Positions 35,201 to 46,304 of a stretch of DNA of 64,000 nt are shown here, one piece after another. The translations under genes were made by a program, and so were the position numbers. This stretch comes from Curvularia sp. ZM96. Lineage: Eukaryota; Ascomycota; Dothideomycetes; Pleosporales; Pleosporaceae. The notes under the pieces are model-generated. The model saw only the letters and a list, made by a program, of their open reading frames with translations. It made no database searches and was not told the origin of the DNA. The stretch spans positions 5,332,001 through 5,396,000 of the forward strand of contig JAJGBQ010000001.1 in NCBI GenBank assembly GCA_022457065.1, given 5' to 3'. Positions within the stretch are counted from its first letter, which is position 1. Every line of letters begins with the position of its first letter.

Positions 35201-38200
35201 AGGCCGCAAAGGGTGAAGGTTTGATGCACTCATCTGATGAATCGTCAGAGGAAGAAGGCGACATCGACGAAGACCTCTTTGGTATCAAGAAGGAGAAGTT
35301 CAAGGCCGGACCCAGGACGAACATTGTCAATGAAGTCAAGGTCCAAATGCCAACCAAGAAGAAGAGGGCGCAGCGGTCTGCCAAGGACATGCGTGCCCGT
35401 TTGGCGCCTGACCTCAGCAGCCTACACCGTACCATCCTCGGCTGGAACTATTTCCACGAAGGCGACTTCCCTCCAAAGTCCAGGCCAGAGTTGTACTCAA
35501 AGGTTCTCAACACGTTCCGCACACCCAACGACTACCAAAATACTTTCGAGCCGCTCCTGACCCTCGAGGCCTGGCAGGGCTTTGTTAAAGCCCGCGAAGA
35601 GAACCAAGCCAAGCCATATGAGATACGAATCACATCGCGAGCTGCGGTTGACATGTTCCAAGAGATTGGTAGCACAATGACGCATGCCGAGAACAGGGAA
35701 GTATTCATCTCTGAAGGTGACATTATCCTCTTCTCGCAGTCGAAGACGCCTTCTGGCGAGGAGCCAACTTGCCTTGCGAGAGTGTTCCGTGTAAAGAGGA
35801 AGCAACAGCATATTGAAGTGTCGTACCGCGTCGTGCCAGGCAATCCGCTCAACTCGGCGCTGCAGCCCAACAACACATTGTTCGGTACTAAGCTGCAGTC
35901 CATTACCCCTCTGGAGCGTGAATATGGTGCGCTCAAGGGTCTCCAGTACTACGACCTATGCGATGAAATTATTCGGGCGAAACCGTCTCCTCTTCTCACC
36001 TATAAGGATAGCCAACTCCAGCCACTCATCTCCAATTACAACGTCAACACAGCACAGGCGAAGGCTATCAAGTCGGCTATCGACAACGATGCCTTTACCT
36101 TGATTCAGGGGTAGGTCATCACAAACATACGTTGTTTATTGTAATACTGATCTTTTAACAGTCCTCCTGGTTCCGGAAAGACCAAGACAATTACTGCCAT
36201 TGTTGGAGCGATCCTGAGTGATAGCCTCCGCAACCGCGGCACAGCTATTTCTGTTCCTGGCCAGCAACGCTCAGAGAATGCGTCAAAGAAGTTGCTGGTG
36301 TGTGCTCCCAGTAACGCAGCCGTCGACGAGTTGGTCATGCGTTTCAAAGACGGGATCAAGACGCTCAATGGTGAATCACGCAAAGTCAACATTGTGCGTC
36401 TGGGGCGAGGCGATGCTATCAAGGCGAGTGTGCAAGACGTGACGCTCGAAGAACTTGTCAACAAGCGATTGGGCGTCGACCCAACGGATGACAAGGACAA
36501 AGAGGCAACGCAGAAGCTTTTCGCAGAGCACAAGGAGATCTCGAATCAGCTCAAGCAGGCCTATCAGCAGCGAGACACTGGTGAGGTCAAGGGCGAAGCT
36601 GCCGTCAAGCTTGACGACGACATCAATGCTCTGCGTAGGCGAAAGATAGCGCTTGGAACAAAGATCGACAACGTCAAAGATGACGAGAAGCTTGCCAGCC
36701 GTAATGCTGACCTCAACCGCCGGAGAGCACAGGAAGCAGTCCTCAACGAGGCACATGTCATCTGTGCGACACTGAGTGGATCGGGTCACGAGATGTTCCA
36801 AGGGCTCAGCATTGAGTTTGAAACTGTCATCGTTGATGAAGCTGCACAGTGTGTGGAGATGAGTGCGTTGATTCCCCTCAAGTACGGGTGCGCCAAGTGT
36901 ATCTTGGTCGGAGATCCAAAACAGTTGCCTCCAACAGTCTTCTCCAAGGAGGCGGCGCGCTTCCAGTACGAGCAAAGTTTGTTCGTTCGTATGCAGAAGA
37001 ACCACCCCAACGACGTGCATCTGCTAGATACGCAGTATCGTATGCATCCTGAAATCAGCCTGTTCCCCAGTCAGACATTTTACGATGGCAGACTGTTGGA
37101 TGGCGGCGACATGGCCGGGCTGCGTAAGCAACCGTGGCATCAAAGCATGATACTTGGGCCGTACCGCTTTTTCGACGTCAAAGGTCAGCAGTCGGCTGCG
37201 CCAAAGGGCCATTCGCTTATCAACATCGCTGAAGTCAAGGTTGCAATGCAGCTATATAAGCGACTTACCTCTGACTACCCGGACCATAATTTCAAAGGCA
37301 AAGTTGGCATCATTACGCCTTACAAGAGCCAGTTGCGCGAGCTGAAACAGAGCTTTATGCAGGCTTATGGCCAGAGTATCATTGAAGACATCGACTTCAA
37401 CACTACGGACGCCTTTCAAGGTCGTGAAAGCGAAGTCATCATCTTTTCCTGCGTGCGAGCCTCCCCGTCCGGCGGTATTGGTTTCCTTCAAGACATTCGC
37501 CGTATGAACGTCGGTCTCACACGTGCAAAGTCGTCTCTCTGGGTTCTCGGAAACTCCGAGTCGCTACAGCGAGGTCAATTCTGGAACAAACTGATTGTCA
37601 ATGCCAAAGAAAGGAACCGATTTACCGATGGCGATGTACCGAAGATGCTGAACCAGCATTCTAGCAAATTCCCGGCGCCAAAGGAAGGCTATGTGCAGCC
37701 CAACCGGCCCACACCCGAGGTCAAGCTGGAAGTGAAGTCCGAGCCTATGAGCAGGTCGGGAAGTAACCAGTCTGGAGGTACCTCAATAAGCTCGGACACT
37801 CAGCCGATCAAGCACGAGATCAAGCAAGAAATCAAGAGCGAACACAAGCTGGTACAGCACGCGAAACGCAAACTCGACGAAGAAACCAACGGCGTAGACG
37901 GTTTGAAACTTGAAAGCAGTGACGTCGAAATGGACGATGTGGCATCCGACGCTGCCTCTTCCAACGTCTTGAACGGCGGAGGCAGTGGTCGCTCCACTCC
38001 GGCAGCGGGACCCGATGCATCGTCGCGCAAGAGCTCAATGACGCCCAGTGCAGACACGACAAACAATGGTCCAAACGGTACCACTGGTACTACCAGTGTA
38101 CCGCACCCAACAGACGTCATAGGCGGCATGTCAATGGCTAAACCAAAGATTCGAAGACGGCCCCGTGAATCGGCAAGTCCGTTTATCAAGACTAAGAAGC

Positions 38201-38214
38201 CGCGTACTGGATAA
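32221..38214 (+). CDS. SEN1: SEN1 superfamily-1 RNA/DNA helicase
   Basis: Two exons (32221-36110 and 36162-38214) encode 1980 residues, the length of fungal Sen1. The N-terminal two-thirds is the helical SEN1_N region, followed by an Ala/Lys-rich coiled segment (about 915-985) and an acidic Ser/Glu patch. The helicase core begins just before the intron. Walker A (GPPGSGKT, residues 1297-1304) is split by the intron, DEAAQ is at 1522-1526, and GDPKQLPP, QYRMHPEIS and VGLTRAKSSLWVLGN follow. The C-terminal tail is Ser/Lys-rich with basic nuclear-signal clusters (KPKIRRRPRESAS). Sen1 resolves RNA:DNA hybrids and terminates transcription of short non-coding RNAs in the nucleus. The start at 32221 is chosen because the conserved N-terminus begins there. 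Confidence 0.95.
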
Positions 38215-40408
38215 AAATAGGCAAGAGAGAGAGAGGAGTAGTTTATACTAGCAGCAGCAGTAGTAGTAGGGATTGATTTGGCACTATGGGAGTTGAAGAC
38301 GGGAGGAGAGTTTCTATATTTTCAACAGCATGTATATGTATCCATATATGTACACGAGGTCGACCTCTCTCTTTTTTTTGCGGGCGTACGAACGGCTCGT
38401 TTGAAGCATATTGGGCGTTTTTTTTCTTCTCTCTTTCGTTCTGGCGTTTGGGCATTCCAAAGTTAGCCTTTTTTGGGGGTAGTGACTGGTTTTATTGATA
38501 CATTGCTATCGTGCATGCGTAAATAGCGAGGTAGGGTAGGGAGATGACTATGCTATCGATGTGTTTCTCATCACTCTTGGATAGACTTGCGTGTATACTT
38601 GCTTTTTTTCTGGTCGCCGGGGTGAAGAGAAGGTAGGGTTCATCGTCCTTTCGCGGCCCCCCCACTTTCCTACCTATCTATCTACCTACCTACGTATACG
38701 GGGATTGGATTTGAAGTTAGAGACGTGCACATGGACATGGACATGGACATGGTGTGTTCCTGTGGCTCGGTACCAAGAACCGAAGTGAACTGAACTGTAG
38801 TCTACATGTCCCCTCTCCTTCTGTCTGATCCTGCAGCGAGCGGTGTGTGTAATTCCGCGGTCGGGCATTGTCCATGCGTAAGTTACAACCTGGGCTGGGT
38901 TGTAGTCGTGGTTGTATATTCTGCATCCACGGCGCGCGGGAAAAACATATGCTCTCTCTTTCTTTCCTTCTTTTTTCCGGGAATGGCTTTGCATTGTTTA
39001 CGGCTCACGTGGTGCTCTTAGCGTAAGGTTTTGTTTTTTTCCGTGTATGTACATGGTACTGTCAGCCTTACCTACGTGTCTTCATTGTTCGGATAGGGGA
39101 AGGGTTATGAGCTTCAGAGCGGAGTGAATGACTCGTAAATACTATGCGGCTCTTTTTTTCTTCCGCGGCGTTTCATGAAGAGTGGGGGAGGGGGTCTGTG
39201 GATTCCCCTCCGCTCCGCTCCGCGGTAGGGTTCTGGCTTGGGTGTATTGTTTAGCTTACTGGATGTGTGTTGTTATGTGGTTTACTTTACTGTTTACCCA
39301 TCTCGCTGCTGTTGTTTTGTGGTTTGTAGCACTATGAACGCCACTGACGAAGGGGCAGTGGGTGGTCTTTGTATTTTGTATTTTGTATTTTCCTTTTCTC
39401 AATTTATGCTTCTCTGTGTATCCTGGTTCTAATCGCCTAGTCTAGATAGTTTATACCGGCATATGACGGTTCATTTTCCGCTCTTTTCGGCTCTGGCGCT
39501 GGATAAGCGTAGATAGCGGATGAGGATGTGGCTTGGTTTGTTTTGTTTCCTTGGTTGTAGCCTTTCTAGCAGCTTTATTTTTTGACGGGAAAAAGAAAAC
39601 ATGACGTGCATCTCGCGATCTCTTTGGTACATATGCAGCGCAGCCTACATGCGCACCCGTACGTGGGACATACCCGGATCGTCGGTAATATTTCAGTTAC
39701 ATGGATCGTAACTGGCTTGCTTATTCGTCTTGTTTTCAGCTGCAGGAAGAGACGAAAGAAGGCAAGCGTCCCCGATGCAGAATGAATCGTAGTGACAACG
39801 ATCATGACGATGGGGTGGACTCGGTAATCTTCTACCGCTTTTATTTTATTTTCGCTTTCGGTTCCAAGACGCCCTTCGTATGCCTGCTGTCCCCACGGCA
39901 ACTTTCTTTTTTCGTTTACCCAATTCCGCCCAATTTCCGAAATTTTGTTTCAAGAAGAGAGAGAAAAGTAAACACGACGTATTCGAAGACATCTTGTTAT
40001 TAGGGTCGTCATGCGCCGGCTGTACGCTATTGTGCAACATTTTGTGTCGCCTTTTTTCTTTAGTTTCGTCATCACGAGCTCACATGCAGTATGCAGTAGA
40101 CTACATGATACTCTCTTAGTCTTGAGAACCGGAAGCGGCCAGATTTTGACTTTGCAGAGAGCTTAGACACGAAAAGAAGTGCCCGGTCGCGCCAGTTTTA
40201 AACATATTACGAAGCCTAATCCCGCGCCGCGACTACCAGTCTAGCCAGCCAGTTTTTGAGATACGGAATTTTGTCTTCTACCTGTTCTGAGTTTCTTACC
40301 GGCTCCACGCTGCACACCGCGTCTTTCTTTAGGCGCTGGGGGAGAGTTACGCAGGCACCGGCATTCACTTCAAGAGTTATTTCCTAACCAAGTCAATTAC
40401 GAGGCGCA
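38215..40408. other. Intergenic, no gene seen
   Basis: About 2.2 kb with no supported gene. The first part is the SEN1 3' region. It contains an ACATGG hexamer repeated four times (38729-38752), several T-rich runs and a TAGGG-type pair near 38531-38541. Open frames such as 39575-39901 on the minus strand show no domain. The final part should hold the promoter of the next gene. Confidence 0.45.
38729..38752. repeat. ACATGG hexamer repeat, four perfect copies
   Basis: Four perfect tandem copies of ACATGG lie in the gap downstream of SEN1. It is a simple repeat with no assigned role. Confidence 0.9.
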
Positions 40409-42373
40409 ATGTCTTGCACAACCACGGAGCAGCTGCTGAATTCATTTCCAATGTTCGGAAATACGGGATGGAGCGCACTCGAATATGCGCGAGTATTCGA
40501 AAACTCGAGTACAACATCTGCGTCGTCCCAGCGCACATCAACGGATTCGATGCCGGACGACAACATTACCCCACCCACTACTGCGGGCACACACATGAGT
40601 GGCTATGAAGAGTCGCTTCCTATACTTTGGGAACATAAGAGTAGTCTGCGGCAGAGGGGTAAAGGTACCTTTCTCAATCATACGCCTCGGGACCACGAAG
40701 TATGGACGTCCAGACCAATGCATACAGAGCGATCACGGAAGGCTCCGAGAGAGAACTATTCGCGTCCAAGACCGTCCGATCAGTCCGTGTCGGTGGAGGG
40801 GCAAGATGAGCTCGCAAGCCATCATGGGTACAGCGCATCAGCAGAGCCGTACAAGGCCAATGACCATCAGGTTTCTGGTTGTCCTGTAGCTCCGCCTGCG
40901 CTCGAATCGCCGAAGACAGGGTCTTCAAGTTATTCTACGGAAGAGTGTGAGCCATTGAACAAGCCCGTACAGCGCTCTACGTCTGTTCCTATAGCCAGAG
41001 TGCCCAAGTGCGAACCCCGCGCTGTGCTGTCTTTGGGATACGAACGCAATAAGCCCAGTTTTTGGGGTGCAAATTCGCAGACCAACCACCTCCAAAGCCC
41101 CAAGCAATGCCATGAAAAACCATCCAGGGCTCTAGCCCAGAATCCGAAGAAGACTGCACGACATGCACTACTGGAGCCTTTAGTTGCAAAGCACAGACGC
41201 GAAGCCATGTGCGACGTGCCGCCTCAGAAAGAGACTGAGCAAGCTGGAGAGATGGGTGTCTTTGGAATGATGGAAGGGTATTTGGACGGCCAGGCCGGCG
41301 AAGCGCTCTCGACATCTGAAAAATCGTTCCATGCCTACTTGCCTGAGTCTCAGGAAGTCGGTCTTCTCGAAACGTCTGAGCCAGCGGAGAAAAGGACCCC
41401 AAGATGGCCTATTCCTGGATTGGAGGTCCTAGAACCCCGACCAGCAGTGCCACAGCGAAGTTCAGAGCGCCTCGCACGTTTCCCGATTCACGCAAAGTCT
41501 TGCTCGTCGCTGGCTACAGATTACGCCACTAGAGCGCAAAAACAGCACACACCACACCAAAGAAGTCGTACTCATGACGATAACTTGCAGGGTCCTAGGA
41601 CGCAAACCCAGAGACGTGTTGATTTGGGAAAAGCAGAACGATCGGCATCCTCCTCTTCCCATGTAGGACGCCTAGCACCACCCATTCTCAGCCACGCCGC
41701 CCTCACCGCGAGCGCCAATCTCGGTCTGAACGATCTCAGTTTCTATCTCAGAAACACAGGGCCGCCCAGTCCAGCACCCCAGCCACCCACACGCCACCGC
41801 CGAAAGAAGAGTCTAAAACTCTTCCGTTCAAGAGACCACAAGAAGCAGACGGTAGATGATGCACAAAGTGCTTCTGCTTCGCTCCAAAGAATCCAGAAAC
41901 AAGCATCCATCGTCCCGACATTTGCTCGTGAGATGAAAACAACAGCTGGTTCAAGGCATTTGAGGATCGTGGTGCCAGCGGCGGATAGCGTATACGAAAT
42001 GCAAGCGTGGGAACGCCATGCGGAACAACGTAGGAAACGCGAAGTGTCGATCCAAGGAAGTTACTATGGTGAGAAGATCCAAGCAACGTATCCTAACAAT
42101 TTGGTTGGCGGTCCAGTGGGGGCTCCAAATTCAGTTCGAGACACTTTGGTGAACGGCGACTTTGGTGGTTATGATGAAGGATTTGGGGAAAAGGGTCCTG
42201 CTTACACGGCCGAACAGTTGAAGGAAAGGCTAGCGGTGCTGCGACAACAGAACACGCGGCTCATGGATGAACTAGCGAAGATCCTGGGACTGAACATGCA
42301 AGAGAATAACTTGGACTATGAGAATGTACTGAAAGCGTCGGCAAAGGCTAGATTTGTAATGGGTTGCGAGTAA
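40409..42373 (+). CDS. Hypothetical protein, disordered with conserved-looking C-terminal coiled coil
   Basis: A single-exon frame of 654 residues that I do not recognise. Most of it is hydrophilic and low-complexity, rich in Ser, Pro, Gln, Glu and Arg, which suggests an intrinsically disordered protein. A basic patch (RHRRKKSLKLFRSRDHKK, about residues 464-481) could be a nuclear or membrane-binding signal. The C-terminal 60 residues look ordered: a predicted coiled coil (AEQLKERLAVLRQQNTRLMD) followed by ENNLDYENVLKASAKARF. Codon use and the lack of stops over nearly 2 kb support a real gene. No membrane segment or signal peptide is seen. It lies 464 bases upstream of GNA1 on the same strand. 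Confidence 0.75.
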   Translation: MSCTTTEQLLNSFPMFGNTGWSALEYARVFENSSTTSASSQRTSTDSMPDDNITPPTTAGTHMSGYEESLPILWEHKSSLRQRGKGTFLNHTPRDHEVWTSRPMHTERSRKAPRENYSRPRPSDQSVSVEGQDELASHHGYSASAEPYKANDHQVSGCPVAPPALESPKTGSSSYSTEECEPLNKPVQRSTSVPIARVPKCEPRAVLSLGYERNKPSFWGANSQTNHLQSPKQCHEKPSRALAQNPKKTARHALLEPLVAKHRREAMCDVPPQKETEQAGEMGVFGMMEGYLDGQAGEALSTSEKSFHAYLPESQEVGLLETSEPAEKRTPRWPIPGLEVLEPRPAVPQRSSERLARFPIHAKSCSSLATDYATRAQKQHTPHQRSRTHDDNLQGPRTQTQRRVDLGKAERSASSSSHVGRLAPPILSHAALTASANLGLNDLSFYLRNTGPPSPAPQPPTRHRRKKSLKLFRSRDHKKQTVDDAQSASASLQRIQKQASIVPTFAREMKTTAGSRHLRIVVPAADSVYEMQAWERHAEQRRKREVSIQGSYYGEKIQATYPNNLVGGPVGAPNSVRDTLVNGDFGGYDEGFGEKGPAYTAEQLKERLAVLRQQNTRLMDELAKILGLNMQENNLDYENVLKASAKARFVMGCE

Positions 42374-42837
42374 TAGGTTGAAGATGAGAAAGGGGTACGT
42401 GTGCAGTGAGACGGCGATTGGTTACTTGTTTCATACCGTGCCATTTTTCAACGCCATTTCACTTGTATGTATAATTAGGGCTTCTCGGGGACTTGCAATA
42501 GCTCATTGTATACGGTTGGTACTTCTAAAAATAGATTTGCCGTTGCAAAGAAATGGCAACTTGGTCTGAGCTTTCTTCCCATGCAAGGCGGCGATACTGA
42601 CCAACGACTCACCGCCAACCTTATCGATAAGCCAGCGAAACCCGTCATTTCCCTCGTACCCTTCCTCCTCTTCCTCTGGAGGAGACCCGTGCACACTCAT
42701 TCCCTTGACCTGCCCAGTAAATATATCACAAAGCTCCAATTGTTCAATTGTGATTTCTGGAACCCCCAGATAAGGCATTCGAACAATCTTCCCCTCATTT
42801 CACCTATTTACCCCCTGCCCCTCCCACCGCCGCCACA
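42374..42837. other. Intergenic, GNA1 promoter
   Basis: A 464-base gap that should contain the 3' end of the preceding gene and the promoter and leader of GNA1. The last 40 bases are pyrimidine-rich (CCCCTGCCCCTCCCACC), typical of a fungal 5' leader. No open frame with a domain is seen. Confidence 0.5.
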
Positions 42838-43436
42838 ATGTCTGCACCAAATGAAGGCCCTCTCTTTAGCACCGATCTCATATCGCCCGAGGTACTCAAG
42901 GCGCTACCAGAAGGCTACAGCTGCCGGCCCCTAGAGCGAAAGGACTACGGAAACGGGTTTCTGGATGTATTGCGTGTACTTACTACTGTTGGAGATATAA
43001 CAGAGGAGGTGAGCGACACCCATTGCCCTCCCTTATAACAAGCGGAGCACGAAGACTCATTTGAACCAACATCACTAACGTGCGCCTCAAGCAATGGAAC
43101 GAGCGCTATGACTGGATGTCTAAGCGCAACGACGAATACTACCTCCTCTGTATCACCGACTCATCCAACGCTATTGTCGGCACTGGCGCCCTCATCGTCG
43201 AGCGCAAGTTCATCCACCAGCTGGGTCTTGTCGGCCACATCGAGGATATTGCTGTAGCCAAGGACCAGCAGGGCAAGAAGCTTGGCCTGAGGATTATCCA
43301 GGCGCTGGATTTCGTCGCTGAAAAGGTCGGGTGCTACAAGACGATTTTGGATTGCTCCGAGGCGAACGAGGGGTTCTATGTCAAGTGTGGGTTCAAGAGG
43401 GCGGGTCTGGAGATGGCGCATTACTATGGAAGGTGA
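42838..43436 (+). CDS. GNA1: Glucosamine 6-phosphate N-acetyltransferase
   Basis: Two exons (42838-43008 and 43092-43436) give 171 residues. The GNAT-fold enzyme transfers acetyl from acetyl-CoA to glucosamine 6-phosphate, a cytosolic step of UDP-GlcNAc synthesis for chitin and glycoprotein sugars. Visible family features are the N-terminal LPEGYSCRPLERKDYGNGFLDVL, LTTVGDITEEQWNERYDWM across the intron, GTGALIVERKFIHQLGLVGHIEDIAV, the acetyl-CoA loop DQQGKKLGLRIIQAL and the C-terminal CSEANEGFYVKCGFKRAG. All are close to yeast Gna1, which is 159 residues. The start is followed at once by homologous sequence and has a CACA-ATG context. Confidence 0.95.
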
Positions 43437-44012
43437 AGAGATACGCGGTACAATGCATAGATGAGCGCATGGTAGTATCTCATGCTGCCACGGCTATTAG
43501 AGGGCGTTTCATGTTTTCATTTGACGCGTGGGAATTGGCATTAGATGGGTTGCTATGCATGAATATGTATAGAGAGACAAGATAGATTGTGCTCAGTTTG
43601 AGCGAGCTTTCTACACAATTTTTCGCTGGAACTTTCGCAAAGAACAAAAAACACCAAAAATGGAGAGTAACGTGTGAACCTATACTGCGATTTGAATCTA
43701 AATTTCAGAGAACCATTCCAAGGTTCATGCAGGTTTGTCGACATGCTTGGGCTGCGTTCTTCAAAGTAAGGAAATAGTGGAGGGGCTAAGGTTCAATTCG
43801 TTCGCTTCGGCCCTCCTGTCTAACACCATCATTGCAACAACCGACTTGCGTGATGGCGGCTTGAATCCCGACTGCCGCCATGATCAACCAGCCTTCGTTT
43901 TTATGAATATTTAGTGACTCGTGTCGTATGGGTCTGCTTACAAGTCACATGTGTCGCAAGCTCGAGACACAAACGTCTTTGCATATTAAGAGATAGTACC
44001 GCAAGGATTATC
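43437..44012. other. Intergenic, no gene seen
   Basis: A 576-base gap between two plus-strand genes. The open frame that precedes the TRM44 start (from 43914) is in frame with it but looks like leader sequence. No other coding or RNA feature was recognised. Confidence 0.5.
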
Positions 44013-45950
44013 ATGGCTCAGGAAATATCCGAAGTCCCAGATCACGGGAATCCAGCGTACGAAAACCAAGGAAAAGAGAAAGAGACACCGCCATCAGAAA
44101 AGCAAGCAGCGCCACCGAGTACAACGCCAATCGCATCTCCACCAAAAAAGCCAGGAGACAAATTTACACCCTACGACACTAACAAATGGCCTGAGATCCC
44201 TTCGGGTCTCTCACCCGACCGGTGGACTCTCGTACAATGCGCTCCCGCCAACTTTCAACCTAGTTATTTCCTCTCCGTGTGCCATAATCTGCTCGAAAAC
44301 CCCAATCTCACGGCCTCACATCTCGCGCGTGCTGAGCTTTCTTACGCCAGCTTCACGGACGCGACGTTCAACCCAGAGGCCAAGACGCCAGAGGATCTTG
44401 CCAGCATCATCAAGCACCTGCGGCCAGACTGTCGACCGCGGCTACTCCGGGATGGGTTAGAAGAGTATAGACTCGATTATACGGTCGTGCGAAAACTGGT
44501 ACCGCGAAACCCCAAGTTAGATGATGCGCTTATGCAGACGTGCCATTTGTATGTATCAGAGCAAGACATCAAGATTTCGGTTGGTGCAGAGGGCACAGAT
44601 GAGGAAAATAAAAAAGAAACGGTCAAAGCAGAGAGGTACATGGTCGTCTATATTCCTCATGTTGATGAGGACGACAATGATCGCGGCGCCGACGCCATTC
44701 CTTATTACCATCCCAAAGTTCGAGCTTTGGCAATTTTGTATACGTATTTTCCTGCCGGGCCTGGAGGAATGTCTAAGCTGAATTCAACTGGCTTATTATG
44801 CATTTACTACGATCTTTTTCCTCAGCTGCCGCTCGACAATCGGCTTGAGCGCACAGCACTGAAACTGATAGAGGTTATACATAAGCATGCGCGCGGCCGA
44901 CAGGCTGGGTACAAAAAGCGTGTACATCATGATCAGATTATTGGGCAGAAGAGGTTCCAGGATACGTATGCGTATATGAAAGGTAAGTACGCAAAGGACT
45001 TGATAGATGGTTGGGTCGAGCAAACGCCCCCCGAGAAACATGTGTTTGAGGATTTAGGGATAGCTGCCTTTCTCGAGGAGCTGTGGGTGGATATGTACAG
45101 TGGCACTGCTGAGCAAGAAGTGACCGATGGCGCTTCAGCAGAGACGGTACACAGTGAAGACGAAGGAAAGCTCAAAGCAGAGCAAAGGAAGAAAGTAGCC
45201 CAATCCAACTTCCCCGGCTTCGTAGACATTGGCTGTGGCAACGGATTGCTCGTCTCTATACTCAACACCCAAGGCTGGGCAGGCTGGGGCTTCGACGCCC
45301 GCCGCAGAAAAACTTGGGATACCTTTCCTACTTCGCATACCCAAAAGCTCCAAGAAATGCTACTTGTTCCGGCCGTTATCACCCAACAATCTTCTACCTC
45401 AACCACGCCTACTACACCCCATCAAAATGGCATCTTTCCTCCAAAAACTTTCATAATCAGCAACCACGCCGACGAACTCACGCCATGGACCCCGCTCCTC
45501 GCCTACCTCAACGACTCCCCCTTCATCGCCGTACCCTGCTGCAGCCATGATCTGGGAGGTACACGTTTCCGCGCACCAGCCCATTCCAAACACCTCATTT
45601 CGGACCCAGCTACTGCAGCCGCGAAGAACAAGAGTAAGTCACCTTCAGCATATGCGAGTTTGTGCTCGTGGGTTTGCCATTTGGCAGAGGAGACGGGGTT
45701 CAAGGTTGAAAAAGAGCATCTGAGAATTCCCAGTACAAGGAACGTAGCAGTTGTAGGCAGAACGCGGGTGGTACAGGAGAAGGACGGAGACAGAGATGAG
45801 CAGGCTGAAGAGAAAGGGGTTGAAGAGAAGCTGGACTTCTTGAGGGACTTAGTGGAAAGGGAGATGGGCGGCATGAGTGTCGAGCAGGTTAGGGACATGT
45901 GGATGAAGAGCGGGGATGTATTACTGAAGCCAGGAAAAGGTGGGCATTGA
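44013..45950 (+). CDS. TRM44: tRNA(Ser) Um44 2'-O-methyltransferase TRM44
   Basis: A single exon of 645 residues. Trm44 methylates the 2'-OH of uridine 44 in tRNA-Ser using S-adenosylmethionine in the cytoplasm. The SAM-binding motif is VDIGCGNGLL at about residues 404-413. The family-specific AVPCCSHDLGGTRF is near 506-519, and GWGFDARRRKTWDTF lies between them. The N-terminal domain includes RPDCRPRLLRDGLEEYRLDYTVVRK-type sequence and the insert LPLDNRLERTALKLIEVI. A hydrophilic Pro/Lys-rich N-terminal tail precedes it. The start at 44013 (MAQEISEV) is preferred to the upstream in-frame codon at 43914, which lies in leader-like sequence. There is no intron. The C-terminal 40 residues are charged and may form a coiled coil. 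Confidence 0.93.
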   Translation: MAQEISEVPDHGNPAYENQGKEKETPPSEKQAAPPSTTPIASPPKKPGDKFTPYDTNKWPEIPSGLSPDRWTLVQCAPANFQPSYFLSVCHNLLENPNLTASHLARAELSYASFTDATFNPEAKTPEDLASIIKHLRPDCRPRLLRDGLEEYRLDYTVVRKLVPRNPKLDDALMQTCHLYVSEQDIKISVGAEGTDEENKKETVKAERYMVVYIPHVDEDDNDRGADAIPYYHPKVRALAILYTYFPAGPGGMSKLNSTGLLCIYYDLFPQLPLDNRLERTALKLIEVIHKHARGRQAGYKKRVHHDQIIGQKRFQDTYAYMKGKYAKDLIDGWVEQTPPEKHVFEDLGIAAFLEELWVDMYSGTAEQEVTDGASAETVHSEDEGKLKAEQRKKVAQSNFPGFVDIGCGNGLLVSILNTQGWAGWGFDARRRKTWDTFPTSHTQKLQEMLLVPAVITQQSSTSTTPTTPHQNGIFPPKTFIISNHADELTPWTPLLAYLNDSPFIAVPCCSHDLGGTRFRAPAHSKHLISDPATAAAKNKSKSPSAYASLCSWVCHLAEETGFKVEKEHLRIPSTRNVAVVGRTRVVQEKDGDRDEQAEEKGVEEKLDFLRDLVEREMGGMSVEQVRDMWMKSGDVLLKPGKGGH

Positions 45951-46304
45951 AGGGACCAAGGAGCAGTGTGTACCTTGTTCTTGGATACTGAGTTGATCTT
46001 CAGATCAAGCACAATCCAAATACTGCACAGAAAACATCAAACGCTCTTCACAGCAACTCCTTCCCACAAGAGCCTCGGAGCAATTTGCAACAATGCACAA
46101 GACATGACAGAAGTCACCGAAGCGTATGGGGTATCATTGAGAACACGGTCATCTAAGCCTGCGACATCGCAACTCAGACAAGCGATCCATTCGTAGTATC
46201 ATCCGGTCATTTCGCCGTATCCGAACCCATTTTGTTATGCAGTAAAGCCTGACATGAAGATGAAACGGTATCTAGCCCTACTCCGAAAAGCCCTCTTAAC
46301 TGCC
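45951..46304. other. Convergent 3' regions of TRM44 and RPS10
   Basis: The TRM44 and S10 genes end towards each other across 354 bases. No separate gene is supported. The region should hold both polyadenylation sites. Confidence 0.5.
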
